A DNA stretch of 64,000 bases from Streptacidiphilus rugosus AM-16 (GTDB lineage Bacteria > Actinomycetota > Actinomycetes > Streptomycetales > Streptomycetaceae), in assembly GCF_000744655.1 (NCBI RefSeq), contig NZ_JQMJ01000004.1, forward strand, positions 372,001-436,000, read 5' to 3'. Positions within the stretch are counted from its first letter, which is position 1. Each line of letters starts with the position of its first letter. The notes beneath the pieces are model-generated. The model did no database searches. It was not told the origin of the DNA and saw only the letters and a program-made list of their open reading frames with translations. This document shows, piece by piece, positions 17,776 to 29,206 of this stretch. The position numbers were made by a program, and so were the translations under genes.

Positions 17776-17909
17776 GCCGGCGTACGGACGAGCACCGTCG
17801 AAGCGCGGTGGACGACGTCCACGGCTCAGTCACGCTCCACACGTCGTCGTGGGACGTCGTCGTGGGACGTCGCCGCGGGACGTCGCCGCGGACCCGCAGC
17901 CACGAGAAC

Positions 17910-18176
17910 TCAGGCGGGCACCTGGCCGGCCGGCCCCGCCATGTGGGCGAAGTCGTGGGAGGCCATGTCGTGGATCCGCTGGGCGAGATCCTCCAGCGCC
18001 CGGCTCACGGCCAGTTCGTCACCGATCTCCGCCACCGGCCGGTCGACGGGGTTACGGCGTGCCACTCCCCGGCCCACTGCGGCCATCCGTCCGTCGTCCG
18101 TCATCACGGCCCGGGCCACGGTACGGTCCGGCCCCTCGTCGATGAACACCGTCACGTTCCATTCCTTGGCGCTCAC
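17910..18176 (-). CDS. DUF1876 domain protein (copy 2)
   Basis: An 88-residue protein starting with GTG at 18176 (VSAKEWNVTVFIDEG). It shows the DUF1876 pattern, with ARRNPVDRPVAEIGDELAVSRALEDLAQRI as the signature half. The upstream ribosome site is weak. It is divergent from the site-2 protease gene; the 214-bp gap between them contains two stress palindromes. The 134 bp between its stop and the gene at 17515-17775 hold short GGGACGTCG repeats (about 17850-17886), a possible terminator or repeat. Confidence 0.75.
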   Translation of the reverse strand: MSAKEWNVTVFIDEGPDRTVARAVMTDDGRMAAVGRGVARRNPVDRPVAEIGDELAVSRALEDLAQRIHDMASHDFAHMAGPAGQVPA

Positions 18177-18266
18177 GAGATCACCCGCTTCCGGTCGCTC
18201 CGGCGCTTGCCGACGGCCCGAAGCGGCCGTCACCTCCACTGCGCCACATGCGGCGCCCCCGCGTCC

Positions 18267-18281
18267 AGGGCCGTTCGGGTG
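18267..18281. promoter_or_regulatory. DosR/OsdR-like box 1 between DUF1876 and S2P genes
   Basis: AGGGCC-GTTC-GGGTG: good left half, weak right half of the recurrent palindrome. It lies 91 bp upstream of the DUF1876 start and 110 bp upstream of the S2P start. Confidence 0.4.
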
Positions 18282-18286
18282 CTCCA

Positions 18287-18301
18287 GGGGCCGGTCGGCC
18301 C
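18287..18301. promoter_or_regulatory. DosR/OsdR-like box 2 between DUF1876 and S2P genes
   Basis: GGGGCC-GGTC-GGCCC: both halves match. Its centre is 20 bp, about two helical turns, from box 1, a spacing compatible with paired binding. Confidence 0.55.
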
Positions 18302-18390
18302 AGCAGCGTGGGCGGATCAGCCCTGCTGCCCCGGCCGTTCGACGCGGACCGTTGGAGACAGGACCACCCCTCGCCGACGACGGGACAACC

Positions 18391-19578
18391 ATGACCGACC
18401 GCACGGACCGCGACCGGGGCCGCGAACAGCAGGCACGGGGGCAGGGGCCCTTCGGCTCGGCACCGCCCCTCGGAACGATCTTCGGCATCCCGCTGCGTCT
18501 GCACTGGAGCGCCCCGCTGCTGGCGCTCCTGCTCGGGCTGAGCCTCGGCGCGGGCACCCTCCCGCACTGGGTCCCCGGCCGCTCGCAGGCCACCTACACC
18601 CTGGCGGGGACGATCGGCGCGCTGCTGCTCGTGGCGAGCCTGGTGCTGCACGAGGGCGCGCACGCGGTCGTGACGCGCCGGGCCGGGGTCAAGGTCGAGG
18701 ACATGACGGTCTGGGCCCTCGGCGGCGTGACCCGGATGGATCGCGCGGACCGGCCCCGGGCCGCTCTGGCGATCGCCGCCGCGGGACCGCTCACCAGCCT
18801 GCTGCTCGGCGGGATCGGCCTCGGCGCGGCCTTCTGGCTGCTGCACGGCCCGCACTGGACGGTCGCGGGCGACGTGCTGCTCTGGTACGGCTGGGCCAAC
18901 CTGCTGCTGGCCGCGTTCAACCTGATTCCCGCCGCGCCGCTGGACGGCGGCCGGGTGCTCCAGGCCGCGCTGTGGTGGCGCACCGGCGACCGGGCTCGCG
19001 CCGAACAGGCCTCGGGGCGCAGCGGGCAGGTCTTCGGTGCGCTGATGATCGGCTTCGGTGCCCTGGTCCTGCTGCGCGGCGGGGCGGGCGGCCTCTGGCT
19101 GATGCTGATCGGTTTCTTCGTCCTCACCACCGCGCAGGCGGAGGCACGCCAGTCGGCCACCCAGGCGATGCTGCACGGAGTCCGGCTCGCCCAGCTCATG
19201 TCCGCGCCCGTGGCGACCGCTCCGGACTGGCTGACGGTCGAGCGCTTCGTCGAGGAGGTCGCCGGCGCCAGCCGGCACACCCATCTGCCCGTCCTCGACC
19301 TGCAGGGCCGGCCCTCCGGCATCGTCTCGCTGCGCCGCCTGGGCCAGGTCCCGCCCGCCTCACGTGCTCTCACGCGGATCTCCGAGGTGGCGCTGCCGAT
19401 CGGACAGGTCCCGCTGGCGGCGCCCGACGACGAGTTGACCGAGGTCATGGAACGGATGACGCCAGGAGCCCCACTGCGTGTCCTGGTGCTGGAGGGCCAG
19501 GAACTGGTCGGCATCGTCACCGCTCACGACGTGTCCCGCTTCCTCCAGCAGCGGCTGGCACTGGGTGGCCCACGGTGA
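18391..19578 (+). CDS. Site-2 protease (M50) with C-terminal CBS domains, Rip3-like
   Basis: A 395-residue intramembrane zinc metalloprotease. About six membrane segments; the zinc motif HEGAH lies at 87-91 in the second to third segment and the third ligand aspartate in NLIPAAPLDGGR at about 177. Two CBS domains fill 265-395 (HLPVLDLQGRPSGIVSLRRL; ELVGIVTAHDVSRFL). The arrangement equals mycobacterial Rip3 (Rv2625c, DosR regulon), which cuts membrane proteins; targets here are unknown and CBS domains suggest adenylate control. ATG at 18391 has only a weak ribosome site. Its stop lies 10 bp from the convergent deacetylase stop, with a hairpin between. Confidence 0.88.
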   Translation: MTDRTDRDRGREQQARGQGPFGSAPPLGTIFGIPLRLHWSAPLLALLLGLSLGAGTLPHWVPGRSQATYTLAGTIGALLLVASLVLHEGAHAVVTRRAGVKVEDMTVWALGGVTRMDRADRPRAALAIAAAGPLTSLLLGGIGLGAAFWLLHGPHWTVAGDVLLWYGWANLLLAAFNLIPAAPLDGGRVLQAALWWRTGDRARAEQASGRSGQVFGALMIGFGALVLLRGGAGGLWLMLIGFFVLTTAQAEARQSATQAMLHGVRLAQLMSAPVATAPDWLTVERFVEEVAGASRHTHLPVLDLQGRPSGIVSLRRLGQVPPASRALTRISEVALPIGQVPLAAPDDELTEVMERMTPGAPLRVLVLEGQELVGIVTAHDVSRFLQQRLALGGPR

Positions 19579-19583
19579 CCTTG

Positions 19584-19605
19584 ACGGTCAGAAGTAGCTG
19601 ACCGT
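19584..19605. terminator. Bidirectional hairpin between S2P and deacetylase genes
   Basis: ACGGTCAG and CTGACCGT form a perfect eight-pair stem around AAGTAG. It overlaps the last codons of the deacetylase gene, so it could end transcription from either side. Confidence 0.55.
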
Positions 19606-20811
19606 GACGGCTCCGGTGGCGGAGTTCCACACCAGCGCCCCGTGCTGGAAGTCGCTGCCGCGGCCCCCGGTGACGCTGTGCTCGTCGCTGGTGGGCAGGC
19701 CGAGCCGGCTCGCGGTACCGCCGAGAGAGAGGTACGTGCCCAGGATCGCGCCGTTCACCTCGTGCGCGCCGGTCGCGCCGGACCAGTAGATGTTGGCGCC
19801 CTGGAACTGGGACGCCCGGCCGCCGGTCACGGCCGTCTCGTCGCTGCGCGGGTAGCCGACGAAGCCGTTCACGCTGCCCAGCGAGACGAACTTGCCCAGG
19901 ATGGCTCCGTTGACCTCGTGCGCGCCGGTGGCCCAGGAGTAGTAGACCCGGCCGCCGGCGAACCACTGGATCGCCGACCCGGTGACGGTGCCCGGCATCT
20001 CGACGGTCCGGGCCGGGCCGAGCAGGGAGCGCTGCGCGCCGAGGGCGGCGTACTTGCTGCCGATCGCGCCGTGGGTGACCGTCAGGTAGGGGTTGGTGAA
20101 GCCGTATCCCAAGCTCTTCAGGGTGGAGATCACCTGCGGCAGCGCGGCCGGGTCGGTCGATCCCTCCCCGGGGTGCATCACGATGATCGCGCCGGGCCGC
20201 ACGTACTGACGGACCCGGCTGAGGATGGTCGCGGTCGAGGCGCCGTTGTAGCCGGTGGTGTCGAAGGTCCAGTCGAAGCTGATGTAGTAGCCGTCGAGCG
20301 CGAGGTCGCGGTTGACGCCGGGGTCGGCGTAGCCGTCCCGGTACGGGGCGCGGAACCAGCCGTTCGAGGAGTAGCCGAGCTTGTTGTAGGCGGCCTCGGC
20401 CCGGTTCAGCTCCGACCAGCGCTGGGCCTGCGTCAGCTTGCTGAAGTACGGATGGTCGTAGCTGTGGTTCACCAGCTTGCTGCCCGCCGCCATGATCGTC
20501 CGGGTCGAGGCGGGGTAACGCTCGACGAAGCGGCCGGTGAGCGAGAACGCGGCGGTGATGCCGTTCGCCTTCAGGGTGTTGAGCACACTCGCAACGCCGG
20601 CGTCGCTCCAGTCGGCGTCGAAACTGAGCGTCACCACCTTGGCGGTGTCGTAGCCGTGCTCCAGCACGGTCGCCCGGTAGGGCGCCGTGTCCGCGGCATG
20701 GGCCGGGGATGCGAGCAGCACGCTCGTGGCGGTGGCGGCGAGGGCCAGCAGGGCGGCTTGGGCCGCCCGCGTCCGAGTCCCGGTCCTCCGGGTTCGTGTC
20801 GGTGCGGACAT
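19588..20811 (-). CDS. Secreted polysaccharide deacetylase with LGFP-like repeats
   Basis: A 407-residue exported protein. A signal peptide (about 1-40) ends at SPAHAAD. The NodB deacetylase domain (about 45-230) shows the catalytic VTLSFDADWSD (DAD instead of the usual DDG), metal-binding NHSYDHP, WFRAPYRDG and the late IIVMHPGEGST. The C-terminal half (about 235-407) has three or four LGFP-type repeats with GAHEVNGAILGKF and FVGYPRSDET/RLGLPTSDEH, which bind cell wall in actinobacteria. It should remove acetyl groups from peptidoglycan or chitin-like polymers. ATG at 20811 has GGAGG upstream. Two stress palindromes lie about 100-140 bp upstream. Confidence 0.9.
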   Translation of the reverse strand: MSAPTRTRRTGTRTRAAQAALLALAATATSVLLASPAHAADTAPYRATVLEHGYDTAKVVTLSFDADWSDAGVASVLNTLKANGITAAFSLTGRFVERYPASTRTIMAAGSKLVNHSYDHPYFSKLTQAQRWSELNRAEAAYNKLGYSSNGWFRAPYRDGYADPGVNRDLALDGYYISFDWTFDTTGYNGASTATILSRVRQYVRPGAIIVMHPGEGSTDPAALPQVISTLKSLGYGFTNPYLTVTHGAIGSKYAALGAQRSLLGPARTVEMPGTVTGSAIQWFAGGRVYYSWATGAHEVNGAILGKFVSLGSVNGFVGYPRSDETAVTGGRASQFQGANIYWSGATGAHEVNGAILGTYLSLGGTASRLGLPTSDEHSVTGGRGSDFQHGALVWNSATGAVTVSYF

Positions 20812-20910
20812 CGCTCTCGCCTCCTCCACGGCGGCAGGTCCCCGCCGCCTCCTGGCATCCACGGTCGGGTGCGGTATGCGACGGTGCCAGGTCCTCTGGT
20901 CCCCCCGCGG

Positions 20911-20927
20911 TGGACCGGTCGGCCCTT
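20911..20927. promoter_or_regulatory. DosR/OsdR-like box 1, deacetylase/SHOCT divergent promoter
   Basis: TGGACC-GGTC-GGCCCTT matches both half-sites of the recurrent palindrome, 100 bp upstream of the deacetylase start. Confidence 0.55.
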
Positions 20928-20933
20928 GTTGCC

Positions 20934-20950
20934 GGGACCGCTCGGACCCA
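20934..20950. promoter_or_regulatory. DosR/OsdR-like box 2, deacetylase/SHOCT divergent promoter
   Basis: GGGACC-GCTC-GGACCCA, 23 bp on from box 1 and 86 bp upstream of the SHOCT gene. The paired arrangement repeats that seen at 18267-18301. Confidence 0.55.
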
Positions 20951-21035
20951 GGCAGCGGCGCGGGATCGGAGGAGCCTGGAAGCAGCGCGGCGCACCGTCG
21001 TGACCGCGCACGGGTGCGGGAGGTGAGCGGCCGTG

Positions 21036-21311
21036 ATGTGGTACGACCACGGAATGACGGGCTACGGCTGGGTGCTGATGGCCTTCGGGACGGTGGTCTT
21101 CTGGGCCCTCCTGATCGGAGCCGTCGTGCTGCTGGTCCGCGCCCTGGGACGGCGCGGTGAGCCGGGTGACACGAAGCGGCCCCGGGTCGAGGCGTCGGCG
21201 GCCGAGGGCGTTCTCGCGGAGCGGTTCGCCCGCGGTGAGATCGACGAGGCCGAGTACCGGCAGCGGCTCGCCGTGCTGCGGGGTGCGTCTCCCTCCACCA
21301 CGCGCGACTGA
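21036..21311 (+). CDS. SHOCT-domain small membrane protein
   Basis: A 91-residue protein: short N-terminus, one membrane helix (WVLMAFGTVVFWALLIGAVV), a basic linker and a C-terminal SHOCT motif LAERFARGEIDEAEYRQRLAVL. SHOCT motifs are small oligomerisation modules often placed at the end of membrane proteins. ATG 21036 or GTG 21033 both fit GAGGTGA. Divergent from the deacetylase, sharing its boxes; followed 18 bp later by the SRPBCC-type gene. Confidence 0.8.
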   Translation: MWYDHGMTGYGWVLMAFGTVVFWALLIGAVVLLVRALGRRGEPGDTKRPRVEASAAEGVLAERFARGEIDEAEYRQRLAVLRGASPSTTRD

Positions 21312-21329
21312 GCGGGCGAGGAGACCGAG

Positions 21330-21977
21330 ATGAGGAAACAAGCGCTGGTCGGGATCGGCGCGGCCACGGCGGCCGCCCTGGCGGTGGGTTATCCGGTGCT
21401 GTGGCGCCCTCGCTGCCTCACCTGGGGCGCGAGCGTGCTGGAGGTGTGCCGGGAGATGCCGGGCGACGCACTCCTTCCGACCGCCCCGCTGGTGACGACC
21501 CGGGCCGTCACCGTCGACGCCCCGCCGTCGGCGATCTGGCCGTGGCTGCTGCAGATGGGGCCGGGGCGCGGTGGCGCCTACACCTACGACTGGATCGAGA
21601 ACCTGATGGGCCTGGACATGCACAGCGCCGATCGGATCATCCCGGAGTTCCAGGAACTGAAGCCGGGCGACACCATGCCGCTGGGCGCGAACGGGCCGGT
21701 GATGGAGGTGGCCGAGCTCGACCCCGAGAAGGCGCTGGTGTTCTTCTCGCAGGACGGGGCGTGGGTGTGGTCCTTCGGTCTCCACCCCCAGGGCGACGCC
21801 ACCCGCCTGATCAGCCGCAACCGGATCCAGCCGCCCGACCCTTCACCGCTGTACCGCCTGTTCTCGTTGTACGTGATGGAGCCCGGAAGCCTGGTGATGG
21901 AACGCAGGATGCTGCTGGGCGTCAAGAGCCGGGCCGAGAGCCTGCAGCGCTCCCAAGCCCGGGCCGACGGCGACTGA
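21330..21977 (+). CDS. SRPBCC-fold (START-like) membrane-anchored protein
   Basis: A 215-residue protein. The N-terminal 22 residues are hydrophobic and may anchor it. The body resembles the SRPBCC/polyketide-cyclase-like fold: TVDAPPSAIWPWLLQMGPGRGGAYTYDWIENLMGLDMHSADRI is a well-known opening of a conserved actinobacterial family, cut here into the segments APPSAIWPWLLQ and GGAYTYDWIEN. Ligand unknown. ATG at 21330 has GAGGAG nearby. Probably co-transcribed with the SHOCT gene. Confidence 0.7.
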   Translation: MRKQALVGIGAATAAALAVGYPVLWRPRCLTWGASVLEVCREMPGDALLPTAPLVTTRAVTVDAPPSAIWPWLLQMGPGRGGAYTYDWIENLMGLDMHSADRIIPEFQELKPGDTMPLGANGPVMEVAELDPEKALVFFSQDGAWVWSFGLHPQGDATRLISRNRIQPPDPSPLYRLFSLYVMEPGSLVMERRMLLGVKSRAESLQRSQARADGD

Positions 21978-22114
21978 CCCACGCGTCCCGCGGCGCGGTC
22001 GAGGTGACCCGTTCGGCCTACCCCGATTGCGGCGCCGGTGACCGCCCGGCAGCTTGCCACGTGGGAGGGACGCCGCCGCGGCCCCTCGACACGGAGGCGA
22101 GGACGGGCGTGACC

Positions 22115-23425
22115 ATGCTGTCGGACGATCTGCGAACCCTGGGCCGTGAGGCGTACGTCTACCTCTACCCGCTGGTGACGATGGACGTGACCCGCCGCCA
22201 GTCCATCGCTGTGCCGGCCGGCGTCAAGCCCGGCTACGGCCCGCCTAACCGGTTCCATCACCTGCGCGCCTTCCCGGCGGCGGACTTCCGGGCCGTCGTG
22301 CGGCCCAACTTCGACACCCTCTACTCCAACGCCTGGCTCGACCTCACCGCAGGCCCGGTGGAGCTGCACGTCGCCGACACCGCGGACCGCTACTACATGC
22401 TCCCGCTCATGGACATGTGGACCGACGTGTTCGCCACCGTCGGGCAGCGCACCACCGGCACCGGCGACCAGACCTACCTGGTCGCCGGCCCCGGACAGCG
22501 CGCGGAGGCTCCGGCCGGGGCGACCGTGGTGCACGCGCCCACCCCCTACGTGTGGGTCATCGGGCGGACCCAGACCAACGGCCCGGCGGACTACGACGCG
22601 GTGCACAAGGTCCAGGACGGCTACACGCTGACCGCCCGGGTGCCGGCCGACCACACGCCCGACCCCGACACGGACGTGACGACGGACGCCCTCACCCTGG
22701 TCAACAGCATGAGCGCGGTGGAGTTCCTCACCCACGCCGCGCGGGCCCTGGCCGTGAACCCGCCGCACCCGTCCGACTTCTCCTTGCTCGCGCGCATCGC
22801 GCACCTGGGCGTCGTCCCCGGCCGGGAGTTCGACCCGGGGCGCTTCGACACCGCCGCCCTCACCCGGATCGAGGCAGGTGCCGGCGCTGCCAGGGACGCG
22901 ATCCTCGGCTCCATGGCGACCTTCGGCACCCCGGCCAACGGCTGGCGGACGTCCACGGAGACCATGGGCGTGTACGGCAACGACTACTTCAAGCGCGCCG
23001 TGGTCGCCGCCGCGGGCCTCGGCGCCAACCCGCCCGAGGACGCGGTCTACCCCGTTCTGGCCACCGACGCCGACGGCGCGCCCGTGGTCGGCGAGAACGA
23101 CTACGTCCTGCACTTCGACGCGGACGCGCTGCCGCCGGCCGGCGCCTTCTGGTCCGTCACCATGTACGACGGCGAGGGTTTCCAGGCCGCCAACGCGATC
23201 GACCGCTTCGCCCTCGGCGACCGCGATCCCCTCGCCTACAACGCCGACGGCTCGCTCGACATCCTGATCTCCCACCGCGACCCCGGCGCGGACCGGCGGG
23301 CCAACTGGCTGCCGGCGCCACTCGGCCCGCTGGGGATCACCATGCGGCTGTACGCGCCCGGCCCCGAAGCGCTCGACGGACGCTGGAGCCCGCCGCCCGT
23401 CCGCAGGACCGCGCCGGCTCGCTGA
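22115..23425 (+). CDS. DUF1254/DUF1214 domain protein
   Basis: A 436-residue soluble protein. The N-terminal half has the DUF1254 pattern (EAYVYLYPLVTMDVTRR, NFDTLYSNAWLDLTAGPV, YYMLPLMDMWTDVFATVG), the C-terminal half the DUF1214 pattern (GAFWSVTMYDGEGF, LDILISHRDPG and NWLPAP). The pair is widespread; no reaction is established. ATG at 22115 was chosen; a GTG at 22109 with a better-spaced GAGGA is an alternative. It lies 137 bp after the SRPBCC gene and ends 13 bp before the convergent P-type ATPase stop. Confidence 0.85.
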   Translation: MLSDDLRTLGREAYVYLYPLVTMDVTRRQSIAVPAGVKPGYGPPNRFHHLRAFPAADFRAVVRPNFDTLYSNAWLDLTAGPVELHVADTADRYYMLPLMDMWTDVFATVGQRTTGTGDQTYLVAGPGQRAEAPAGATVVHAPTPYVWVIGRTQTNGPADYDAVHKVQDGYTLTARVPADHTPDPDTDVTTDALTLVNSMSAVEFLTHAARALAVNPPHPSDFSLLARIAHLGVVPGREFDPGRFDTAALTRIEAGAGAARDAILGSMATFGTPANGWRTSTETMGVYGNDYFKRAVVAAAGLGANPPEDAVYPVLATDADGAPVVGENDYVLHFDADALPPAGAFWSVTMYDGEGFQAANAIDRFALGDRDPLAYNADGSLDILISHRDPGADRRANWLPAPLGPLGITMRLYAPGPEALDGRWSPPPVRRTAPAR

Positions 23426-23438
23426 AAGGGCGCCCCGG

Positions 23439-26366
<2,928 letters not shown>

Positions 26367-26461
26367 ACGAGTTCTCGCATGTTCGGAACCTTCATCGGGC
26401 GCTCCCCTCCGGCAGACGTCTCGAACCTGCTTCGAGCGTCCTCCTCGCAGGAGGTCGGCCA

Positions 26462-26479
26462 CAGGGCCGTTCAGCCCCG
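26462..26479. promoter_or_regulatory. DosR/OsdR-like box upstream of the P-type ATPase
   Basis: CAGGGCC-GTTC-AGCCCCG. The 16-base core CAGGGCCGTTCAGCCC is repeated exactly at 34119-34134 upstream of the USP pair, strong evidence of a shared site. It lies 96 bp upstream of the ATPase start. The rest of the 276-bp gap holds nothing recognisable. Confidence 0.6.
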
Positions 26480-26642
26480 CCGAGCGGCCCTGATCGCTTC
26501 CCCGGCCCGCCGAACCGACAGGGCCCGCGGTAGGGCACAGCCAGGAAACCGGGCGGCGCCGGGTGGTGCGGTGAGCCTGCGTGCGCTCCCCCGGCAGCGG
26601 GAACGTGCGTTGCGCGCTCGCGCACGTCTCGTTCATGCCGTT

Positions 26643-26840
26643 GTGACGACCTCGGAGCCAGTGCCCCCGCTGCCGTCCGGCCCGTACCGGCCGGAACCGA
26701 CGCCGGTGTTCCACCAGCTCGCGGCGGAGTGGGCCGCCGCGGGCCGGATGGTGCCCGGTCGACGTGATCGGGAATGGGACCGGCTGGTGAGCAGCCGTGG
26801 CGGGCGGCGGCGTGTGCTGCCGCCGCCTCGCGCAGCCTGA
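26643..26840 (+). CDS. Small hypothetical protein
   Basis: A 65-residue frame starting with GTG at 26643: after a proline-rich head it has [32 protein letters not shown], a pattern I associate with a small conserved Streptomyces family (a short helix, then VPGRxDxEW). No good ribosome site is seen; an in-frame GTG at 26571 is another possible start. It stands alone between the P-type ATPase and HdeD genes, whose orientations are both opposite. Confidence 0.45.
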   Translation: MTTSEPVPPLPSGPYRPEPTPVFHQLAAEWAAAGRMVPGRRDREWDRLVSSRGGRRRVLPPPRAA

Positions 26841-26853
26841 GGCGGCGGGCGTG

Positions 26854-27453
26854 TCAGGCTGATCTGGCGTGTCTCGTCCCCATGCGCACGACGATCGCGA
26901 GCACGGCGTCGACCACCCCGATCAGGATGAGCCAGACGCCCAGAAGCCGGGTGAGCACGACGGCGCTGTCCACCGGCGAGGCCAGCACGACCACGCCCGC
27001 CGCCACCCCGAGCGCGCCCAGGGCCAGGACCCAGCCCCGGTGACGGATCGGGCGGTCGATGGCCACATAGACGGTCACGATGCCCGCGACCAGCCAGTAG
27101 AGCCCGACCACGATCGTGATCAGGCCCACCGTCTGCATCTGGTGCCGGAGCACCAGGACGCCCGCCAGCATGGCGAGCAACGCCACCAGCACCTGCAGGG
27201 TGCGGCTGCTCTCCGAAGGGTCGTGACGGCCGAAGGCGCGCACGAAGCGGACGACCCCGGTCAGCAGCAGTTGCAAGCCGATCACGACGGCGACGACCCG
27301 AACCGTCACGTGGGGCCAGCTCACCAGAATGATCCCCGCGACGAGGGTGAGCACTCCGCTGATGAGCCACCACACCCAGGACGAGCCGACGTCGCCGAGC
27401 ACGTCACCGGGATCCCTGGCCGGGCCGGGCACGGGGGTTGTCGAGGAAGCCAT
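26854..27453 (-). CDS. HdeD-family membrane protein
   Basis: A 199-residue membrane protein with six hydrophobic segments in three similar pairs, the HdeD pattern: [22 protein letters not shown], then [31 protein letters not shown], and a last pair ending [15 protein letters not shown]. HdeD proteins accompany acid- or general-stress genes; molecular role unknown. ATG at 27453 was chosen because the first helix follows and the upstream extension is low-complexity. A candidate stress box lies 167 bp upstream. Confidence 0.85.
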   Translation of the reverse strand: MASSTTPVPGPARDPGDVLGDVGSSWVWWLISGVLTLVAGIILVSWPHVTVRVVAVVIGLQLLLTGVVRFVRAFGRHDPSESSRTLQVLVALLAMLAGVLVLRHQMQTVGLITIVVGLYWLVAGIVTVYVAIDRPIRHRGWVLALGALGVAAGVVVLASPVDSAVVLTRLLGVWLILIGVVDAVLAIVVRMGTRHARSA

Positions 27454-27619
27454 GGGAACCTGCCCGGGAGTCTCAGCCGCCGGGCAACGCGGCCGCGGCG
27501 GCGGTGAGCTCGGCGCCGGCGGCACGGCACCCTGCCCAGCAGGGGTCCGAGGCGTTCCCCGTGCGCGCCGAGTCCTGCCTCCAACGTAACCCGCCGCCCC
27601 GGCCACCGCCCCTCGTCCC

Positions 27620-27637
27620 CAGGGCCGCGCGGTCCCG
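27620..27637. promoter_or_regulatory. DosR/OsdR-like box upstream of hdeD
   Basis: CAGGGCC-GCGC-GGTCCCG fits the GGRCC-N4-GGYCC pattern. It is 167 bp from the hdeD start, further than most boxes here. Confidence 0.4.
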
Positions 27638-27776
27638 TGCGGTCAAGTCCCAGTTTGAAACGATCAGCTACTCCCGTGCGCGGCCGATCGAGCGAAGTGC
27701 CCGGCCGAAGCCAGGGGGACACCCTCGTGCCGGCCCCGCCCCGGTCCGGCTCCAGCCCCGGACGCAGGTGACTCCT

Positions 27777-27795
27777 CCCCCGGGTGAAGCGGGGG
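27777..27795. repeat. Right-end hairpin of the TnpB element
   Basis: Six-pair stem CCCCCG/CGGGGG around GGTGAAG, immediately after the tnpB stop. In this element group the region overlapping the tnpB end also encodes the guide (omega) RNA; the same is likely here but was not tested. Confidence 0.5.
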
Positions 27796-27803
27796 GCTTC
27801 TCG

Positions 27804-29021
27804 CTAACCCTTCCGGGCGTCGCGACGGACCAGCCCGGCCCGTAGAACGTTGGTGGCTCCCACTGTGTCGGCGTGCGCGGTGTGGCCGCAGGACCGGCAG
27901 TGGAACCTCTCCTGTGTGGGCCGGTTCTCCTTGGCGGTGTGCCCGCATGCGGGGCACCGCCGGGAGGTGTTGCGGGGGTCCACGGCGATCACTTCCCGAC
28001 CGGCGCTTTCAGCCTTGGCGCGCAGGATCGTCAGGAACACCCCCCAACCGGCATCGTTGATCGACTTGTTCAGTCCGGCTTTGGCCGCCGCCCCGTTGCG
28101 CGGGAAGGTGCCCGGCTGGACGGGCTTGGGCGCGGGGGCCTTGACCATGTTGCGGATCTTGAGATCCTCGTGCGCGATGAAGTCGTGCTCGCGAACCAGG
28201 GTGAGGGCGGTCTTGTGGGCGTGGTCCAGACGCTGACGCCGGACCTTGCGGTGCAGGTCGGCAATGCGCTGAACGGCTCGCTGGTGGTTGCCGGTGCGCT
28301 TGTCCCGGCGGACACGAGGGAACCGGGCCAGGGCCCGCTGTGCTGCTTGGAGCTTCGCGGCGGCCTTGCGGGCGTGGCGCGGGTTGGGCACGAACTCGCC
28401 GCCCGAGTCGGCGAGGAAGTTGGCTATACCCATGTCGATGCCGACCACGGCCCCGGTCGCGGGCAGCGGTTCGGGCCGCGACTGCTCGGGGGTCAGCACG
28501 ACGAACCACTTGCGGCCCTCGCGCTTGACGGAGACCGTTTTGACCTTGCCGACCACGGCCCGGTGCTGGTTGACCTTGACGTGCCCGATGCCCTGGAGCC
28601 GGACGCGGGTGACGGGGTCGTGCGGGGTGGAGTCCCAGCGGCAGCCGTCGCCGTCCTTGGGGAAGTCCACCGTGTCGAACCAGTTCACGCCCCGGAAGCG
28701 CGGGTAGCCGGGCGTCTCACCGGACTTGACCCGGCGGAAGAACGCCGCGAACGCCTTGTCCAACCGGCGAAGCGTCGCCTGCTGCGAGGAGAACGACCAC
28801 CGGCCCTGCCGCTCCGGGTCGAACGCCCGGATCTCCTTGAGCTGCGCCGACTGCATCCCGTACTTGACGCTCGTCTTCGATGCGTGCTGGTAGGCGTCGC
28901 GCCGCTCCTGAAGGGCCCCGTTATAGAGAGAGCAGTGGTCACGCAGCATCTCGGCAAGCGCTTGCGTCTGGCCCACGGTGGGCCGCATGAGGAACTTGTA
29001 CGCACGGATCACCCGGCCCAC
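27804..29021 (-). CDS. tnpB: TnpB-family RNA-guided nuclease / OrfB transposase
   Basis: A 405-residue protein of the IS605 OrfB family. The N-terminal OrfB_IS605 part has the basic opening RAYKFLMRPTVGQTQALAEML. The RuvC nuclease is complete: first aspartate in VGIDMGIANF (about 192), glutamate in AHEDLKI (about 282), last aspartate in HADTVGATNV (about 384). Between them is the zinc finger CPACG...CRSCG (about 357-378). TnpB proteins cut DNA guided by an RNA from the element's end and help retain the element. Full length and uninterrupted, so potentially active. ATG at 29021 lies in a lower-GC stretch that differs from the neighbours, consistent with transfer. Confidence 0.92.
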   Translation of the reverse strand: MGRVIRAYKFLMRPTVGQTQALAEMLRDHCSLYNGALQERRDAYQHASKTSVKYGMQSAQLKEIRAFDPERQGRWSFSSQQATLRRLDKAFAAFFRRVKSGETPGYPRFRGVNWFDTVDFPKDGDGCRWDSTPHDPVTRVRLQGIGHVKVNQHRAVVGKVKTVSVKREGRKWFVVLTPEQSRPEPLPATGAVVGIDMGIANFLADSGGEFVPNPRHARKAAAKLQAAQRALARFPRVRRDKRTGNHQRAVQRIADLHRKVRRQRLDHAHKTALTLVREHDFIAHEDLKIRNMVKAPAPKPVQPGTFPRNGAAAKAGLNKSINDAGWGVFLTILRAKAESAGREVIAVDPRNTSRRCPACGHTAKENRPTQERFHCRSCGHTAHADTVGATNVLRAGLVRRDARKG

Positions 29022-29206
29022 CCCCCTGCAAGGTCGACAACCAGGATCATACTACAGAACGTGAGCAACCATCACAGACAGTGGCGCAAGCATCTCCGCC
29101 GCTTCGCGGCTCCGCGCCAAGGATGCATTCCCTCCCCGACTGAAGCCGGGGATACCCTCCAAGATCATGGATGGAACGCGCACCCTCGGGCTATGACAGA
29201 TATGAC

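Larger units (their letters stand above)
27454..27803. other. Gene-free stretch between hdeD and the TnpB element
   Basis: About 350 bp without a credible gene. It holds the hdeD upstream region with one palindrome (27620-27637) and the right-end hairpin of the insertion element (27777-27795). Confidence 0.6.
27770..29160 (-). mobile_element. IS200/IS605-group element carrying only TnpB (IS1341-like)
   Basis: One tnpB-type gene flanked by hairpins. At the 3' side, CCCCCG-GGTGAAG-CGGGGG (27777-27795) is 9 bp beyond the gene end; on the 5' side, GCCGC-TTC-GCGGC (29098-29110) and TCCCCG-ACTGAAGC-CGGGGA (29133-29152) lie 77-131 bp beyond the start. Both outer hairpins share the loop element TGAAG. 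No TnpA (HUH transposase) is present, so movement would depend on another copy's TnpA. Exact ends are not fixed by this sequence. Confidence 0.6.

Noticed and set aside
17850-17886. Short GGGACGTCG repeats
   Set aside because: Considered as a CRISPR or iteron array, but only a few short, irregular units are present.
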